This document shows positions 54,979 through 62,919 of a DNA stretch of 64,000 bases, piece by piece; positions within the stretch are counted from its first letter, which is position 1, and each line of letters begins with the position of its first letter. The position numbers and the translations under genes were made by a program. Below the pieces are notes generated by a model. That model made no database searches and had not been told where the DNA came from. It worked only from the letters and a program-made list of their open reading frames with translations. This stretch comes from Thalassospira sp. (GTDB taxonomy: Bacteria; Pseudomonadota; Alphaproteobacteria; Rhodospirillales; Thalassospiraceae): positions 62,001 to 126,000 of the forward strand of contig NZ_PAQR01000002.1 in NCBI RefSeq assembly GCF_002709775.1. Direction: 5' to 3'.

Positions 54979-55488
54979 TCACTTTTTTTCCGCCTGATCC
55001 ATCGCTTCTTTGATCAGGCCAAGTGCACGAACCATTCTGCTAAAAGCTGTCTGGCTGGGAATGCCGAGTTTTTCACCGATCTGCACATATGTCAGACCTT
55101 CAATACGGGCCAGAATGAAAACGTCGCGGTGATGCTTGGGGAGCTTTTGCAAGATTTTCTGCAACCGTTTCAGCTCCTGACGAGACCAGGCGATTTGTTC
55201 GGGCGACGGGGTATCGTCTGCCAGCATTTCGAATGCTTTGTCCGGATCGGGGACAAAGCTCAGGATCCGTTCACGCCTGAAATGATCAATCACCAGATTA
55301 TTCGCGGTGCGATACAGATAGGACTTGGCAAAATCCTGCTCGGGCAGTGATGGCGTTGCAATGATGCGCAGGAACGTGTCCTGCACGATGTCATCTGCCA
55401 TGTGCCACGACAGTTTGCGCCGCCGCACAAATTGCAGAAGCCGCGAATGATAGGTTCGAAAGAGCTTGTTTACATCCCAATGTGGCAC
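54979..55488 (-). CDS. ECF sigma factor, FecI/HasI-like
   Basis: GTG 55488 follows AAAGG by eight bases and gives 169 residues. The frame could extend to GTG 55542 but without a ribosome site. Region 2 has YHSRLLQFVRRRKLS, DDIVQDTFLRI and LYRTANNLVIDHFRR. Region 4 has LPKHHRDVFILARIEGLTY and GIPSQTAFSRMVRAL. FecI-type factors are released when the receptor binds its ligand and then transcribe the receptor operon. A Fur-like box lies about 105 bases upstream, so iron limitation probably sets its level. Confidence 0.9.
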   Translation of the reverse strand: MPHWDVNKLFRTYHSRLLQFVRRRKLSWHMADDIVQDTFLRIIATPSLPEQDFAKSYLYRTANNLVIDHFRRERILSFVPDPDKAFEMLADDTPSPEQIAWSRQELKRLQKILQKLPKHHRDVFILARIEGLTYVQIGEKLGIPSQTAFSRMVRALGLIKEAMDQAEKK

Positions 55489-55592
55489 GGGTCGGACCTT
55501 TGGACTGATCTGCAAACCGGCATTAAGGTGGGGCCAAAACACGCTGGTTTGACATCGACATCAAGAAGATGAGCCACGCACTCTATCGCACA

Positions 55593-55607
55593 TGAAAATC
55601 ATTCTCA
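55593..55607. promoter_or_regulatory. Fur box before the ECF sigma factor gene
   Basis: TGAAAATCATTCTCA (reverse TGAGAATGATTTTCA) is a close match to the Fur consensus core, followed by TATAAT-like AT-rich sequence. It is the best of the Fur-like sites in the window. Confidence 0.65.
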
Positions 55608-55668
55608 ATATAATCCTGTTTATGCTGACGTACAGTCACCTAATCACAAACGGGATTTCCAAAAAGAA

Positions 55669-55689
55669 ACCCGCCTGAAACAGGCGGGT
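55669..55689 (-). terminator. Terminator of trmB
   Basis: A perfect 9-bp stem ACCCGCCTG/CAGGCGGGT with loop AAA is followed on the minus strand by TTCTTTTT. It separates trmB from the sigma factor gene. Confidence 0.88.
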
Positions 55690-55721
55690 GTTCTCAAACT
55701 GAATTGTCAGGCAGCACGGCT

Positions 55722-56441
55722 TCAGGCAGCACGCTTTTTGCGGCGGAAGCGCAGATAGTTACATTTCTTGCCCTGACGCAGTGCCTTTTGCTCATAGCGG
55801 GTTTTGACCCAATCGCTTGGCGGGGTGCGCCAGTCATCGGGGCCATCGGCCAGCCATTCGAAATCCGGATGGTTGTGCATATGCTGCAGGGTCCAGGAAA
55901 TATACTGCATGTCATCGCTGGCCACCCGGAACTCCGCCCCGTCTTTCAGAAGACGGGCAAGCAGTGCCAAATTCTTTGGCCCGATAAAGCGTCGTTCTGC
56001 GTGGCGTTTCTTTGGCCACGGATCAGGAAACAGTAAAAAGGCCCGATCAAAACAGGCATCCACCAGCTTATACAGCAGCGGGCGCGAATCATCGGCAACC
56101 ACGCGAACATTGGAAAGATTTCGCTCATCGAGATGGCGCAACAGGCTTCCGACCCCGTCCATGAACGGCTCTGCACCGATGATCCCGACGCCCGGATTGG
56201 CTTCGGCCTGACCGGCAAGGTGTTCACCCCCGCCAAAGCCGATTTCCAGCCAAAGCTGATCGGGCGTACCATCGAAATAGCTGTTGGGATCAATCCCGGC
56301 TTCGTCCGGATAGGTGATGCCGATCTTGGGCAACATCGCATCGACAAGAGCCTTGCGGGAATCCTTGAGCGGTCGGCTGCCGCGACGGCCATAGAAGTTC
56401 GGACGATCAGGTGTCGGGATCGGGCGGTCTTTGTTGCGCAT
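55722..56441 (-). CDS. trmB: tRNA (guanine-N7)-methyltransferase
   Basis: The 239-residue protein has LWLEIGFGGGEHLAGQAEANP (SAM-binding motif I), GAEPFMDGVGSLL, and LLFPDPWPKKRHAERRFI, the TrmB signature. It methylates G46 in the tRNA variable loop. It follows metK by about 140 bp with a terminator between. In related genomes trmB is usually followed by rimP, which here is about 9.7 kb away. Confidence 0.96.
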   Translation of the reverse strand: MRNKDRPIPTPDRPNFYGRRGSRPLKDSRKALVDAMLPKIGITYPDEAGIDPNSYFDGTPDQLWLEIGFGGGEHLAGQAEANPGVGIIGAEPFMDGVGSLLRHLDERNLSNVRVVADDSRPLLYKLVDACFDRAFLLFPDPWPKKRHAERRFIGPKNLALLARLLKDGAEFRVASDDMQYISWTLQHMHNHPDFEWLADGPDDWRTPPSDWVKTRYEQKALRQGKKCNYLRFRRKKRAA

Positions 56442-56498
56442 GGTCGTTTCTGTCGATCAGGGTCGGGATTTGCGGGTCAGGTCGTCTTTAAATCAAAA

Positions 56499-56527
56499 CG
56501 GGCGGCCCGTTATTTCCGGGCCGCCCG
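56499..56527 (-). terminator. Terminator of metK
   Basis: A perfect 11-bp stem CGGGCGGCCCG/CGGGCCGCCCG with a short AT-rich loop is followed on the minus strand by TTTTGATTT. Confidence 0.88.
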
Positions 56528-56583
56528 CCTCTTATCACGTCATGCGATTTTGGCAAATCGCAGTTTTACGCGCTTTCTGCCAA

Positions 56584-57756
56584 TCAGGCGCCGAATGCCG
56601 ACTTCAGATCGCTAACCAGATCGGTGCGCTCCCAGGAGAAGCCACCATCATCGGTCGGCTGACGGCCAAAGTGACCATAAGCAGAAGACGGTGTATAGAT
56701 CGGACGGCAAAGCGAAAGATGCTCACGAATGCCACGCGGGCTGAGATCCATCAGCTGACGCAGAACGTCGCCGAGTTTCGTCTCGTCAACATTGCCGGTG
56801 TCGTGGTTGTTGACATAAAGTGCGAGCGGCTTCGAAACGCCAATCGCGTAAGCAAGCTGAATGGTGCATTTTTCCGCGAGACCAGCGGCAACAACGTTTT
56901 TCGCAAGATAACGCGCAGCATAAGCAGCCGAACGGTCAACCTTGGTCGGGTCCTTGCCCGAAAACGCGCCGCCACCATGCGGGGCCGCACCACCATAGGT
57001 ATCGACGATGATCTTGCGACCGGTCAGGCCGGCATCACCATCAGGACCACCAATCACGAAACGACCCGTCGGGTTGATGTAGATTTCATCAGCCGGCGGC
57101 AACCAGCCTTCCGGCAGGGCAGCTTCGACATAAGGCAGAACCAGTTCGCGAACGTCGTTCTGCGACAGGCCTTCGGCATGCTGGGTCGACACAACAACAG
57201 AGGTTGCAGCAACCGGCTTGCCACCGGCATAACGCAGGGTTACCTGGCTTTTGGCATCCGGACCGAACTGCGGGGCTTTGCCCGAGTGACGATCAGCAGC
57301 CATCGCGCGCAGGATACGGTGCGAAAACTGGATCGGTGCCGGCATCAGTTCATCGGTTTCGTCACAAGCGTAACCAAACATGATGCCCTGGTCACCAGCG
57401 CCAAGGTCTTTTTCACCAGCGGAGTCAACGCCCTGTGCAATATCAACTGACTGTTCATGCACGTGGCATTCGATCTCGGCGGTCTTCCAGTGGAAGCCAT
57501 CCTGCTCGTAGCCGATGTCACGGATTGCCTGACGGGCCTTTTCAATCATGACCTCTTTGGTCACGCTTTCAGGTCCACGTACTTCGCCTGCCAGAACCAC
57601 ACGGTTGGTGGTGGCAAGGGTTTCAACGGCAACGCGCGAATCTTCATCCGCAGCAAGAAAAGCATCAACGATGGAATCGGAAATGCGATCACAGACTTTG
57701 TCCGGATGACCTTCCGAGACGGATTCACTGGTAAATAGATAATCGGAAAGAGACAT
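56584..57756 (-). CDS. metK: S-adenosylmethionine synthetase
   Basis: The 390-residue protein starts at ATG 57756, behind GGAGAAGG, with [20 protein letters not shown] (ATP and methionine binding), [12 protein letters not shown] and the phosphate loop [19 protein letters not shown]. It makes SAM from methionine and ATP. An open frame of 26 codons upstream is leader RNA rather than protein, since the leader is strongly structured. The enzyme serves the many SAM methyltransferases of the window, including the B12 genes. Confidence 0.96.
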   Translation of the reverse strand: MSLSDYLFTSESVSEGHPDKVCDRISDSIVDAFLAADEDSRVAVETLATTNRVVLAGEVRGPESVTKEVMIEKARQAIRDIGYEQDGFHWKTAEIECHVHEQSVDIAQGVDSAGEKDLGAGDQGIMFGYACDETDELMPAPIQFSHRILRAMAADRHSGKAPQFGPDAKSQVTLRYAGGKPVAATSVVVSTQHAEGLSQNDVRELVLPYVEAALPEGWLPPADEIYINPTGRFVIGGPDGDAGLTGRKIIVDTYGGAAPHGGGAFSGKDPTKVDRSAAYAARYLAKNVVAAGLAEKCTIQLAYAIGVSKPLALYVNNHDTGNVDETKLGDVLRQLMDLSPRGIREHLSLCRPIYTPSSAYGHFGRQPTDDGGFSWERTDLVSDLKSAFGA

Positions 57757-57766
57757 ATAAGACCTT

Positions 57767-57857
57767 CTCCGGTAATGGGTTTCCAAAACTGGACCGGAGG
57801 GCTCCCGATACGAGGCCGTATCGATAGCGCCCACTTAGCCTTTTTTAATGTGGTGGC
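57767..57857 (-). promoter_or_regulatory. Structured metK leader with paired Shine-Dalgarno
   Basis: On the minus strand ACCGGAG (57767-57773), which carries the SD GGAG, pairs perfectly with CTCCGGT (57793-57799). Just upstream is a stem CGATACG/CGTATCG (57806-57823) closed by GGGC/GCCC, and before it GCCACCAC-N-GGC-GTGG can form a pseudoknot-like element with an A6 run. The layout suggests a translational switch, perhaps SAM-sensing. I cannot assign it to a known riboswitch class. Confidence 0.55.
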
Positions 57858-58005
57858 AAGCGGTCCAAATCCGTCCACAGTGTTCAGCCAGAAGCCAAAC
57901 TATTTCGTCGCTTGTGCCTGATCACTTTGTGAAGGTCAAGCATCATCGACGTAAAACCGTAACCCGGATGATCTTACATGCGGGTTAATTTTACTTATAA
58001 AGACA

Positions 58006-58038
58006 AGGACGTAATTCACGTTCTGTGAACTACGTCCT
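58006..58038 (-). terminator. Hairpin after the XRE regulator gene
   Basis: AGGACGTAATTCAC pairs with GTGAACTACGTCCT (one mismatch) around a 5-base loop, 27 bases after the gene, followed on the minus strand by TGTCTTTAT, a weak T tail. Confidence 0.65.
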
Positions 58039-58064
58039 GTGTCCCAAATGATCGGGTAATCCGA

Positions 58065-58559
58065 TTATTTCTGATCGGAATCAGTGCCCTGCAATGCACC
58101 CATCGATTTGACGAGTTCAAAGATTTTCTTGCGCTGGTTCGGATCGGTAATCCGGTAATAGGCACGCACCAGTTCCAACGTTTCACGACGGTTCATCGGA
58201 TCATTGTCAAACGGGTCCGGGCTTTCGGACATTTCACGACGTTCATGCACCGATTTGGACGAAATTTCGTCGGGCATGTCGTCGAAGAAGAATGATACAG
58301 GCACTTCAAGAACCCGTGACAGATCATAGAGACGCGATGCACCGACACGGTTGGCACCACGTTCGTATTTCTGCACTTGCTGGAATGTCAGGCCAATCGC
58401 TTCGCCAAGCTTTTCCTGGCTCATGCCAAGAAGCGTCCGGCGCAGTCGAACACGCGCACCAACGTGAATATCGACAGGATTTGGAGCCCCACTTGCAGTC
58501 CGGCCACGGCCCCGACCACGTGTGTTCTTTACCATCTTAGTTTCATCCTTAGGCGACAT
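58065..58559 (-). CDS. XRE family helix-turn-helix regulator
   Basis: From ATG 58559, behind AAGGA, the protein has 164 residues. After a basic N-terminal stretch (TRGRGRGR) comes an XRE helix-turn-helix, VGARVRLRRTLLGMSQEKLG and FQQVQKYERGANRVGASRLYDL, then a C-terminal region with RRETLELVRAYYRI typical of alphaproteobacterial regulators found between lnt and metK. Its targets are unknown. The start could also be ATG 58535. Confidence 0.88.
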   Translation of the reverse strand: MSPKDETKMVKNTRGRGRGRTASGAPNPVDIHVGARVRLRRTLLGMSQEKLGEAIGLTFQQVQKYERGANRVGASRLYDLSRVLEVPVSFFFDDMPDEISSKSVHERREMSESPDPFDNDPMNRRETLELVRAYYRITDPNQRKKIFELVKSMGALQGTDSDQK

Positions 58560-58647
58560 TTTGAGGTAGTTCCTTCTCTCACTCCGACCTGATCCGTCCT
58601 TGTTTTGAGGGACAATTTCTGGACGGTTCGGCAAATTTTTCAGCCGC

Positions 58648-60225
58648 CTAGAGGGATTTTACTTTGCGTCTATATCCCATAGCGAGAACGGCGAAGAAGG
58701 TAACAATACCGTAAAATAGCAAGTCACGCCACAAATAATATACTGTTGTATGGTTTTTATCACTCGAAAGGGGGTGCACGAGGATACCCCTCTCTCCTAA
58801 GGACAGGCTGTCCACCTTGCGTCCATAAGCATCGAACGTCACCGATACCCCTGTATAGGCTGCCCTTACGAGGGGGCGGCCCTCCTCAATAGTCCTGAAA
58901 CGGGCCGCTGCCATATGTTGATATGGGCCCGCGCTGTGGCCAAACCACCCGTCATTGGTAACATTTAATAACCAGTCGGGCTGTTTGTCATCGTCAATCA
59001 CAGCGCCGGGGAAAATTACTTCATAGCAAATCAGTGGCGAGAAGCTGGGCATCCCCCTTACAGACAGGGTCTGTGGTCCCGGCCCGGCCGAAAAATCCGT
59101 TCGGCCCGCTGTCAGTTTCGGGAAGGGTAGGATTGACCGGAACGGCACATACTCGCCAAACGGCACCAGATGAAACTTGTCAAAGCTGGCGACAATATGG
59201 CCACCAGCATCAATCACCTGAATGGCGTTCCAGACCTTGTATTCATCGGTATCACGCGGATAGGTCCGGGGCGCGCCGGTAATCAGGATATCATAAGGCC
59301 CCAGTATTTCGGCCATCTGCATGCGCGCCGTTGTCTGGGTTTCGACAAAAAAGGTCGCTGCCGTTTCAGGCCAGATAACAATCCGCTTTTGATCAGGCCG
59401 CAGACCTTCGGGCCGACGCGACATCTCAAGCAACTGTGTGAAATGCTGGTTTTGCAGCTCCGGGCGCCATTTTTCGCGCTGGGGAATATTGGGCTGAACG
59501 ATCTGAACAATCGGCACATCGGCCGGCAGATCCGAAAGGGCAGTATCTGGTGCAACCGGCCCGACCATCATCAGGCGCACCACACCACCACCCCAAAGGA
59601 CCACCGCAATCATGATCCCGCCAAGAGCCGCGATCTTACCCGGCTTCCCGGCAACAATGGTCGCAGGCAAGGTTGCAAAAAGGGCTGTCACAAAGGACAA
59701 GCCATAAACCCCGACGACCGAGGCAAACTGCATGGGGGCGGCATCAATCGCCCAGACATGCCCCAAAAGGTTCCAGGGAAAACCGGTCAGCAAGTGACCA
59801 CGCAGATATTCGACCACCGCCCAGAAAACGGCGAGCAACACCGCGCGCCGAATGGGGCCATCGCCCAGACGCCAGCTGGCCCAGACCGCCAGCATCGGGA
59901 AAATCGCCAAGCCACCGCCAAGCCCCAGCAAGGCAAACGGGATCATCCAGCCATAGATTTCCGGCTGTACGAGAAAGGCATGACTGACCCAGTAAAAGCC
60001 TGCGGCAAAATGGCCGGTACCAAACCACCAGCCAGCAGAAAGTGCGCCCTTGTTGCAGCGAACGCCCTCAAGGCTCCAAAGAAGAACCGCAAAACAGATC
60101 GGAAGAACAGGGATAATAAAGAAGGGCGGCAGAGCCAAAACCGCCACCGCCCCGGACAACAGCCAGACAAAACGCCTGCGCCAGCCTGAAAGACCGGCAA
60201 TCCGGCGCGCCATGGCATCAATCAT
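58648..60225 (-). CDS. lnt: Apolipoprotein N-acyltransferase
   Basis: The 525-residue protein has an N-terminal membrane domain of about seven helices and a nitrilase-like periplasmic domain carrying the catalytic triad: Glu in VIWPETAATFF, Lys in FDKFHLVPFGEYVPF and Cys in PLICYEVIFPG. Lnt adds the third acyl chain to lipoproteins. The start overlaps the corC stop by eight bases. ATG 60213 is an alternative with similar ribosome-site spacing. Confidence 0.95.
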   Translation of the reverse strand: MIDAMARRIAGLSGWRRRFVWLLSGAVAVLALPPFFIIPVLPICFAVLLWSLEGVRCNKGALSAGWWFGTGHFAAGFYWVSHAFLVQPEIYGWMIPFALLGLGGGLAIFPMLAVWASWRLGDGPIRRAVLLAVFWAVVEYLRGHLLTGFPWNLLGHVWAIDAAPMQFASVVGVYGLSFVTALFATLPATIVAGKPGKIAALGGIMIAVVLWGGGVVRLMMVGPVAPDTALSDLPADVPIVQIVQPNIPQREKWRPELQNQHFTQLLEMSRRPEGLRPDQKRIVIWPETAATFFVETQTTARMQMAEILGPYDILITGAPRTYPRDTDEYKVWNAIQVIDAGGHIVASFDKFHLVPFGEYVPFRSILPFPKLTAGRTDFSAGPGPQTLSVRGMPSFSPLICYEVIFPGAVIDDDKQPDWLLNVTNDGWFGHSAGPYQHMAAARFRTIEEGRPLVRAAYTGVSVTFDAYGRKVDSLSLGERGILVHPLSSDKNHTTVYYLWRDLLFYGIVTFFAVLAMGYRRKVKSL

Positions 60226-61201
60226 CCTTTTTTTCCTGCGCGTCTGGTGCTGCTGCGGGTTCCTGATCCTCCTCGCGGCGCATCATATGAATGCGCAGAC
60301 GGCGGATACGCCGTGGATCAGCGTCCAGAACCTCGAACTGAATGCCACTTGGATGTTCGATCAGTTCGCCGCGCGCCGGAACACGCCCGGCCAGCGAGAA
60401 GACAAGACCGCCAAGCGTGTCGATATCTTCGTCCTCATCCTCGTCAAGCAAACCAAAGGACAGCTTTTCTTCAAGGTCTTCGACTTCGAACCGCGCATCG
60501 GCGATATAGCAGCCATCCGAAAGACGGATCAGCTTGGGCGTCTGGTCGATATCATGTTCGTCATCAATCTCACCGACGATTTCCTCGACCAGATCCTCGA
60601 TGGTGATCAGACCATCAATCCCGCCAAATTCATCGACCACCAGCGCCATGTGGGTGCGCGACAGCCGCATTTCCGAAAGAAGATCCAGCACCCGGATCGC
60701 GGGCGAGACAAACAACACCCGGCGCAACAGCGACTGCAGGCTGAATTCCCGACCAGCCGCGACACAGCCCAGCACATCCTTGATATGGACCATGCCCGCA
60801 ATGTCATCGAGGGTATCGCCATAAACCGGCAGACGTGAATGGGCCTTTTTGACCATCACTTCGACCAGGTCATCAAGGATAATGGTCTTGGCCACCGCCA
60901 CAATGTCGGCACGCGGGATCATGACGTCTTCTGCCGTCATGTCGCGGAGCGCAATGATGTTTTCAAAAAGGGAACGTTCGTGCAGCGAGACCGGCTCTTC
61001 ATCCTGCTCGGTCCGCTCGGCGAGTTCTTCAAGCGTGTCGCTGAGCGACGCTTCGCCGTTGCGGGACTTGCCCCGCTTGAAGCCCAGGGCCGAGGCCACA
61101 TTGTCCCATAAGGAGCCGTTCTCGGCGTCCTGATTTGTATCCTCGCCGGTGCGAGGGCGCATACTCTCGTGGTCGTCGTCGCGTTGACTAGAGTCGTTCA
61201 T
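60218..61201 (-). CDS. CBS-domain CorC/HlyC-type protein
   Basis: The 327-residue protein has two CBS domains ([20 protein letters not shown] and [21 protein letters not shown], then [21 protein letters not shown]) and a CorC_HlyC C-terminal domain. There are no membrane helices, so it is a soluble partner of the CorC group implicated in magnesium and cobalt efflux. It sits between ybeY and lnt as usual. The acidic N-terminus is variable. Confidence 0.92.
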   Translation of the reverse strand: MNDSSQRDDDHESMRPRTGEDTNQDAENGSLWDNVASALGFKRGKSRNGEASLSDTLEELAERTEQDEEPVSLHERSLFENIIALRDMTAEDVMIPRADIVAVAKTIILDDLVEVMVKKAHSRLPVYGDTLDDIAGMVHIKDVLGCVAAGREFSLQSLLRRVLFVSPAIRVLDLLSEMRLSRTHMALVVDEFGGIDGLITIEDLVEEIVGEIDDEHDIDQTPKLIRLSDGCYIADARFEVEDLEEKLSFGLLDEDEDEDIDTLGGLVFSLAGRVPARGELIEHPSGIQFEVLDADPRRIRRLRIHMMRREEDQEPAAAPDAQEKKDD

Positions 61202-61241
61202 GGGTCGGTTTCGACATCCTTTAATTCAAACAAACCGTATT

Positions 61242-61832
61242 CTAGTTAGGTTCATCTTCAATCGGCTCATAGGGATCATCAATCCCGAGTCCGGCAAGAA
61301 TTTGACGTTCAAGTTCTTCCATCTCTTCGGCTTCATCATCAACCATATGATCGTAGCCGACAAGATGTAGCGTGCCATGAACCGCAAGATGAACCAGATG
61401 ATTTTTCAATGGCTTTTGCTGCTCAACGGCTTCACGAGCACAGGTTTCACGCGCAATCACGATATCACCAAGCATCAATGGCATATCAGGCGCCATCATG
61501 AAGGCCTCGGCATCCTCGGCACTTTCGAGGGCAGCAAAGGACAACACATTGGTCGGCTTGTCCTTGTCGCGGTAATCGCGGTTAAGGATCTGAACCGACG
61601 CATCATCAGATAACCGCACGCCGATCTCGATCACCGGGGCAACTGATAAAAGCGATGCGCCATCGCCTTCATCTTCCGTGCCGTCGGTCGCGACCACGTT
61701 ATCATCCCAAAGCGCACCATCAGCCAGCGCACCATCAAGGGCCGCGATCACGGCAGCCTCGATAGCGGCGATCTCTTCGCGCTGCCAGTCGCCTGCTTCG
61801 ACCTCAAGGTCCAGTTCAAGCGGTGCGGTCAT
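61242..61832 (-). CDS. ybeY: Endoribonuclease YbeY
   Basis: Started at ATG 61832, eight bases after AAGGA, the protein has 196 residues and overlaps phoH by 17 bases. The zinc site is HLAVHGTLHLVGYDH, the conserved H-x3-H-x5-H motif, and NRDYRDKDKPTNVLSFA is the family signature. YbeY takes part in 16S rRNA maturation and ribosome quality control. Confidence 0.95.
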   Translation of the reverse strand: MTAPLELDLEVEAGDWQREEIAAIEAAVIAALDGALADGALWDDNVVATDGTEDEGDGASLLSVAPVIEIGVRLSDDASVQILNRDYRDKDKPTNVLSFAALESAEDAEAFMMAPDMPLMLGDIVIARETCAREAVEQQKPLKNHLVHLAVHGTLHLVGYDHMVDDEAEEMEELERQILAGLGIDDPYEPIEDEPN

Positions 61833-62919
61833 CACCCGCATCCTTGGCTGCACTGTCCTTTTCACCGCGATAGCCCTTTTTCAGGCGATCGCGCAGGGCA
61901 TCAGCCGCGTCATAGGCCTGTACAATCTTGGTCACAAGGTGATGGCGCACGACATCGCGCTGATCGAACTTGATCGTTGCGACACCTTTGACATCGCCGA
62001 TGGTTTCAAGCGCATCGCGCAAACCAGACTTCGTGCCGTCCGGCAAGTCAATCTGGGTCATGTCGCCGGTCACCACCATGCGCGATCCTTCACCCAGACG
62101 GGTCAGGAACATTTTCATCTGCATCGGCGTGGTGTTTTGCGCCTCATCAAGAATGACAAAAGCATGCGAAAGGGTACGGCCACGCATGAAGGCCAGCGGG
62201 GCAACTTCGATCTCGCCACTTTCCATTCGCTTGATCACGACATCACCCGGAAGCGTGTCATGAAGCGCATCATAAAGCGGGCGCAGATACGGATCGACCT
62301 TGTCTTTCAAATCACCGGGAAGGAACCCAAGACGTTCACCCGCCTCGACTGCCGGACGTGACAGGATAATGCGATCAACCTGACCAAGAATAAATGCCTG
62401 CACCGCCATCGCGACCGCAAGATAGGTCTTGCCGGTACCCGCCGGACCGATGCCAAAGATCAGCTCGTTATCAAGGATCGCCTCGACATAGTCTTTCTGA
62501 CGTTTGGAGCGCGGCGAAATGCGACGCTTCTTGGTCTGGATCGTCAGGCGTGATCCACCAAACATGTCTTTGGTCTGGCCGCTCCAGGGATCGGCGTCGT
62601 CCGGTTCGGAAAGGCGGACCGCACCGTCTACCGTTTCGACATCAATATGATCAATTTCCTTATCACGCAGGCGCGCATAAAGCTGGGCAAGGACCTTCTT
62701 GGCCTGGGCGACCTTTGCCGGATCACCGGCCAGCATCACCACCAGCCCGCGGCTTGAAACCTGAACCCCGGTGCGTTCCGACAGACGTGTCAGGTTTTCG
62801 GCCTGCGGGCCATACAAAACCTGCGCAAGCGCATTGTCCTGAAACTCGATCTGATCGGAATCCTTGGGGGCATGTTTGGTTTTGGTGTTGGTCTTGCTTT
62901 TCGTGGGGGTGCCGCTCAC
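61816..62919 (-). CDS. PhoH family ATPase (YbeZ)
   Basis: The 367-residue protein has a KH-like N-terminal domain and a PhoH ATPase domain with GIGPAGTGKTYLAVAMAVQ (Walker A), VEAGERLGFLPGDL and FVILDEAQNTTPMQM (Walker B). It is the usual partner of YbeY in rRNA maturation. Its start overlaps the miaB stop by four bases. Confidence 0.94.
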   Translation of the reverse strand: MSGTPTKSKTNTKTKHAPKDSDQIEFQDNALAQVLYGPQAENLTRLSERTGVQVSSRGLVVMLAGDPAKVAQAKKVLAQLYARLRDKEIDHIDVETVDGAVRLSEPDDADPWSGQTKDMFGGSRLTIQTKKRRISPRSKRQKDYVEAILDNELIFGIGPAGTGKTYLAVAMAVQAFILGQVDRIILSRPAVEAGERLGFLPGDLKDKVDPYLRPLYDALHDTLPGDVVIKRMESGEIEVAPLAFMRGRTLSHAFVILDEAQNTTPMQMKMFLTRLGEGSRMVVTGDMTQIDLPDGTKSGLRDALETIGDVKGVATIKFDQRDVVRHHLVTKIVQAYDAADALRDRLKKGYRGEKDSAAKDAGDDRTA

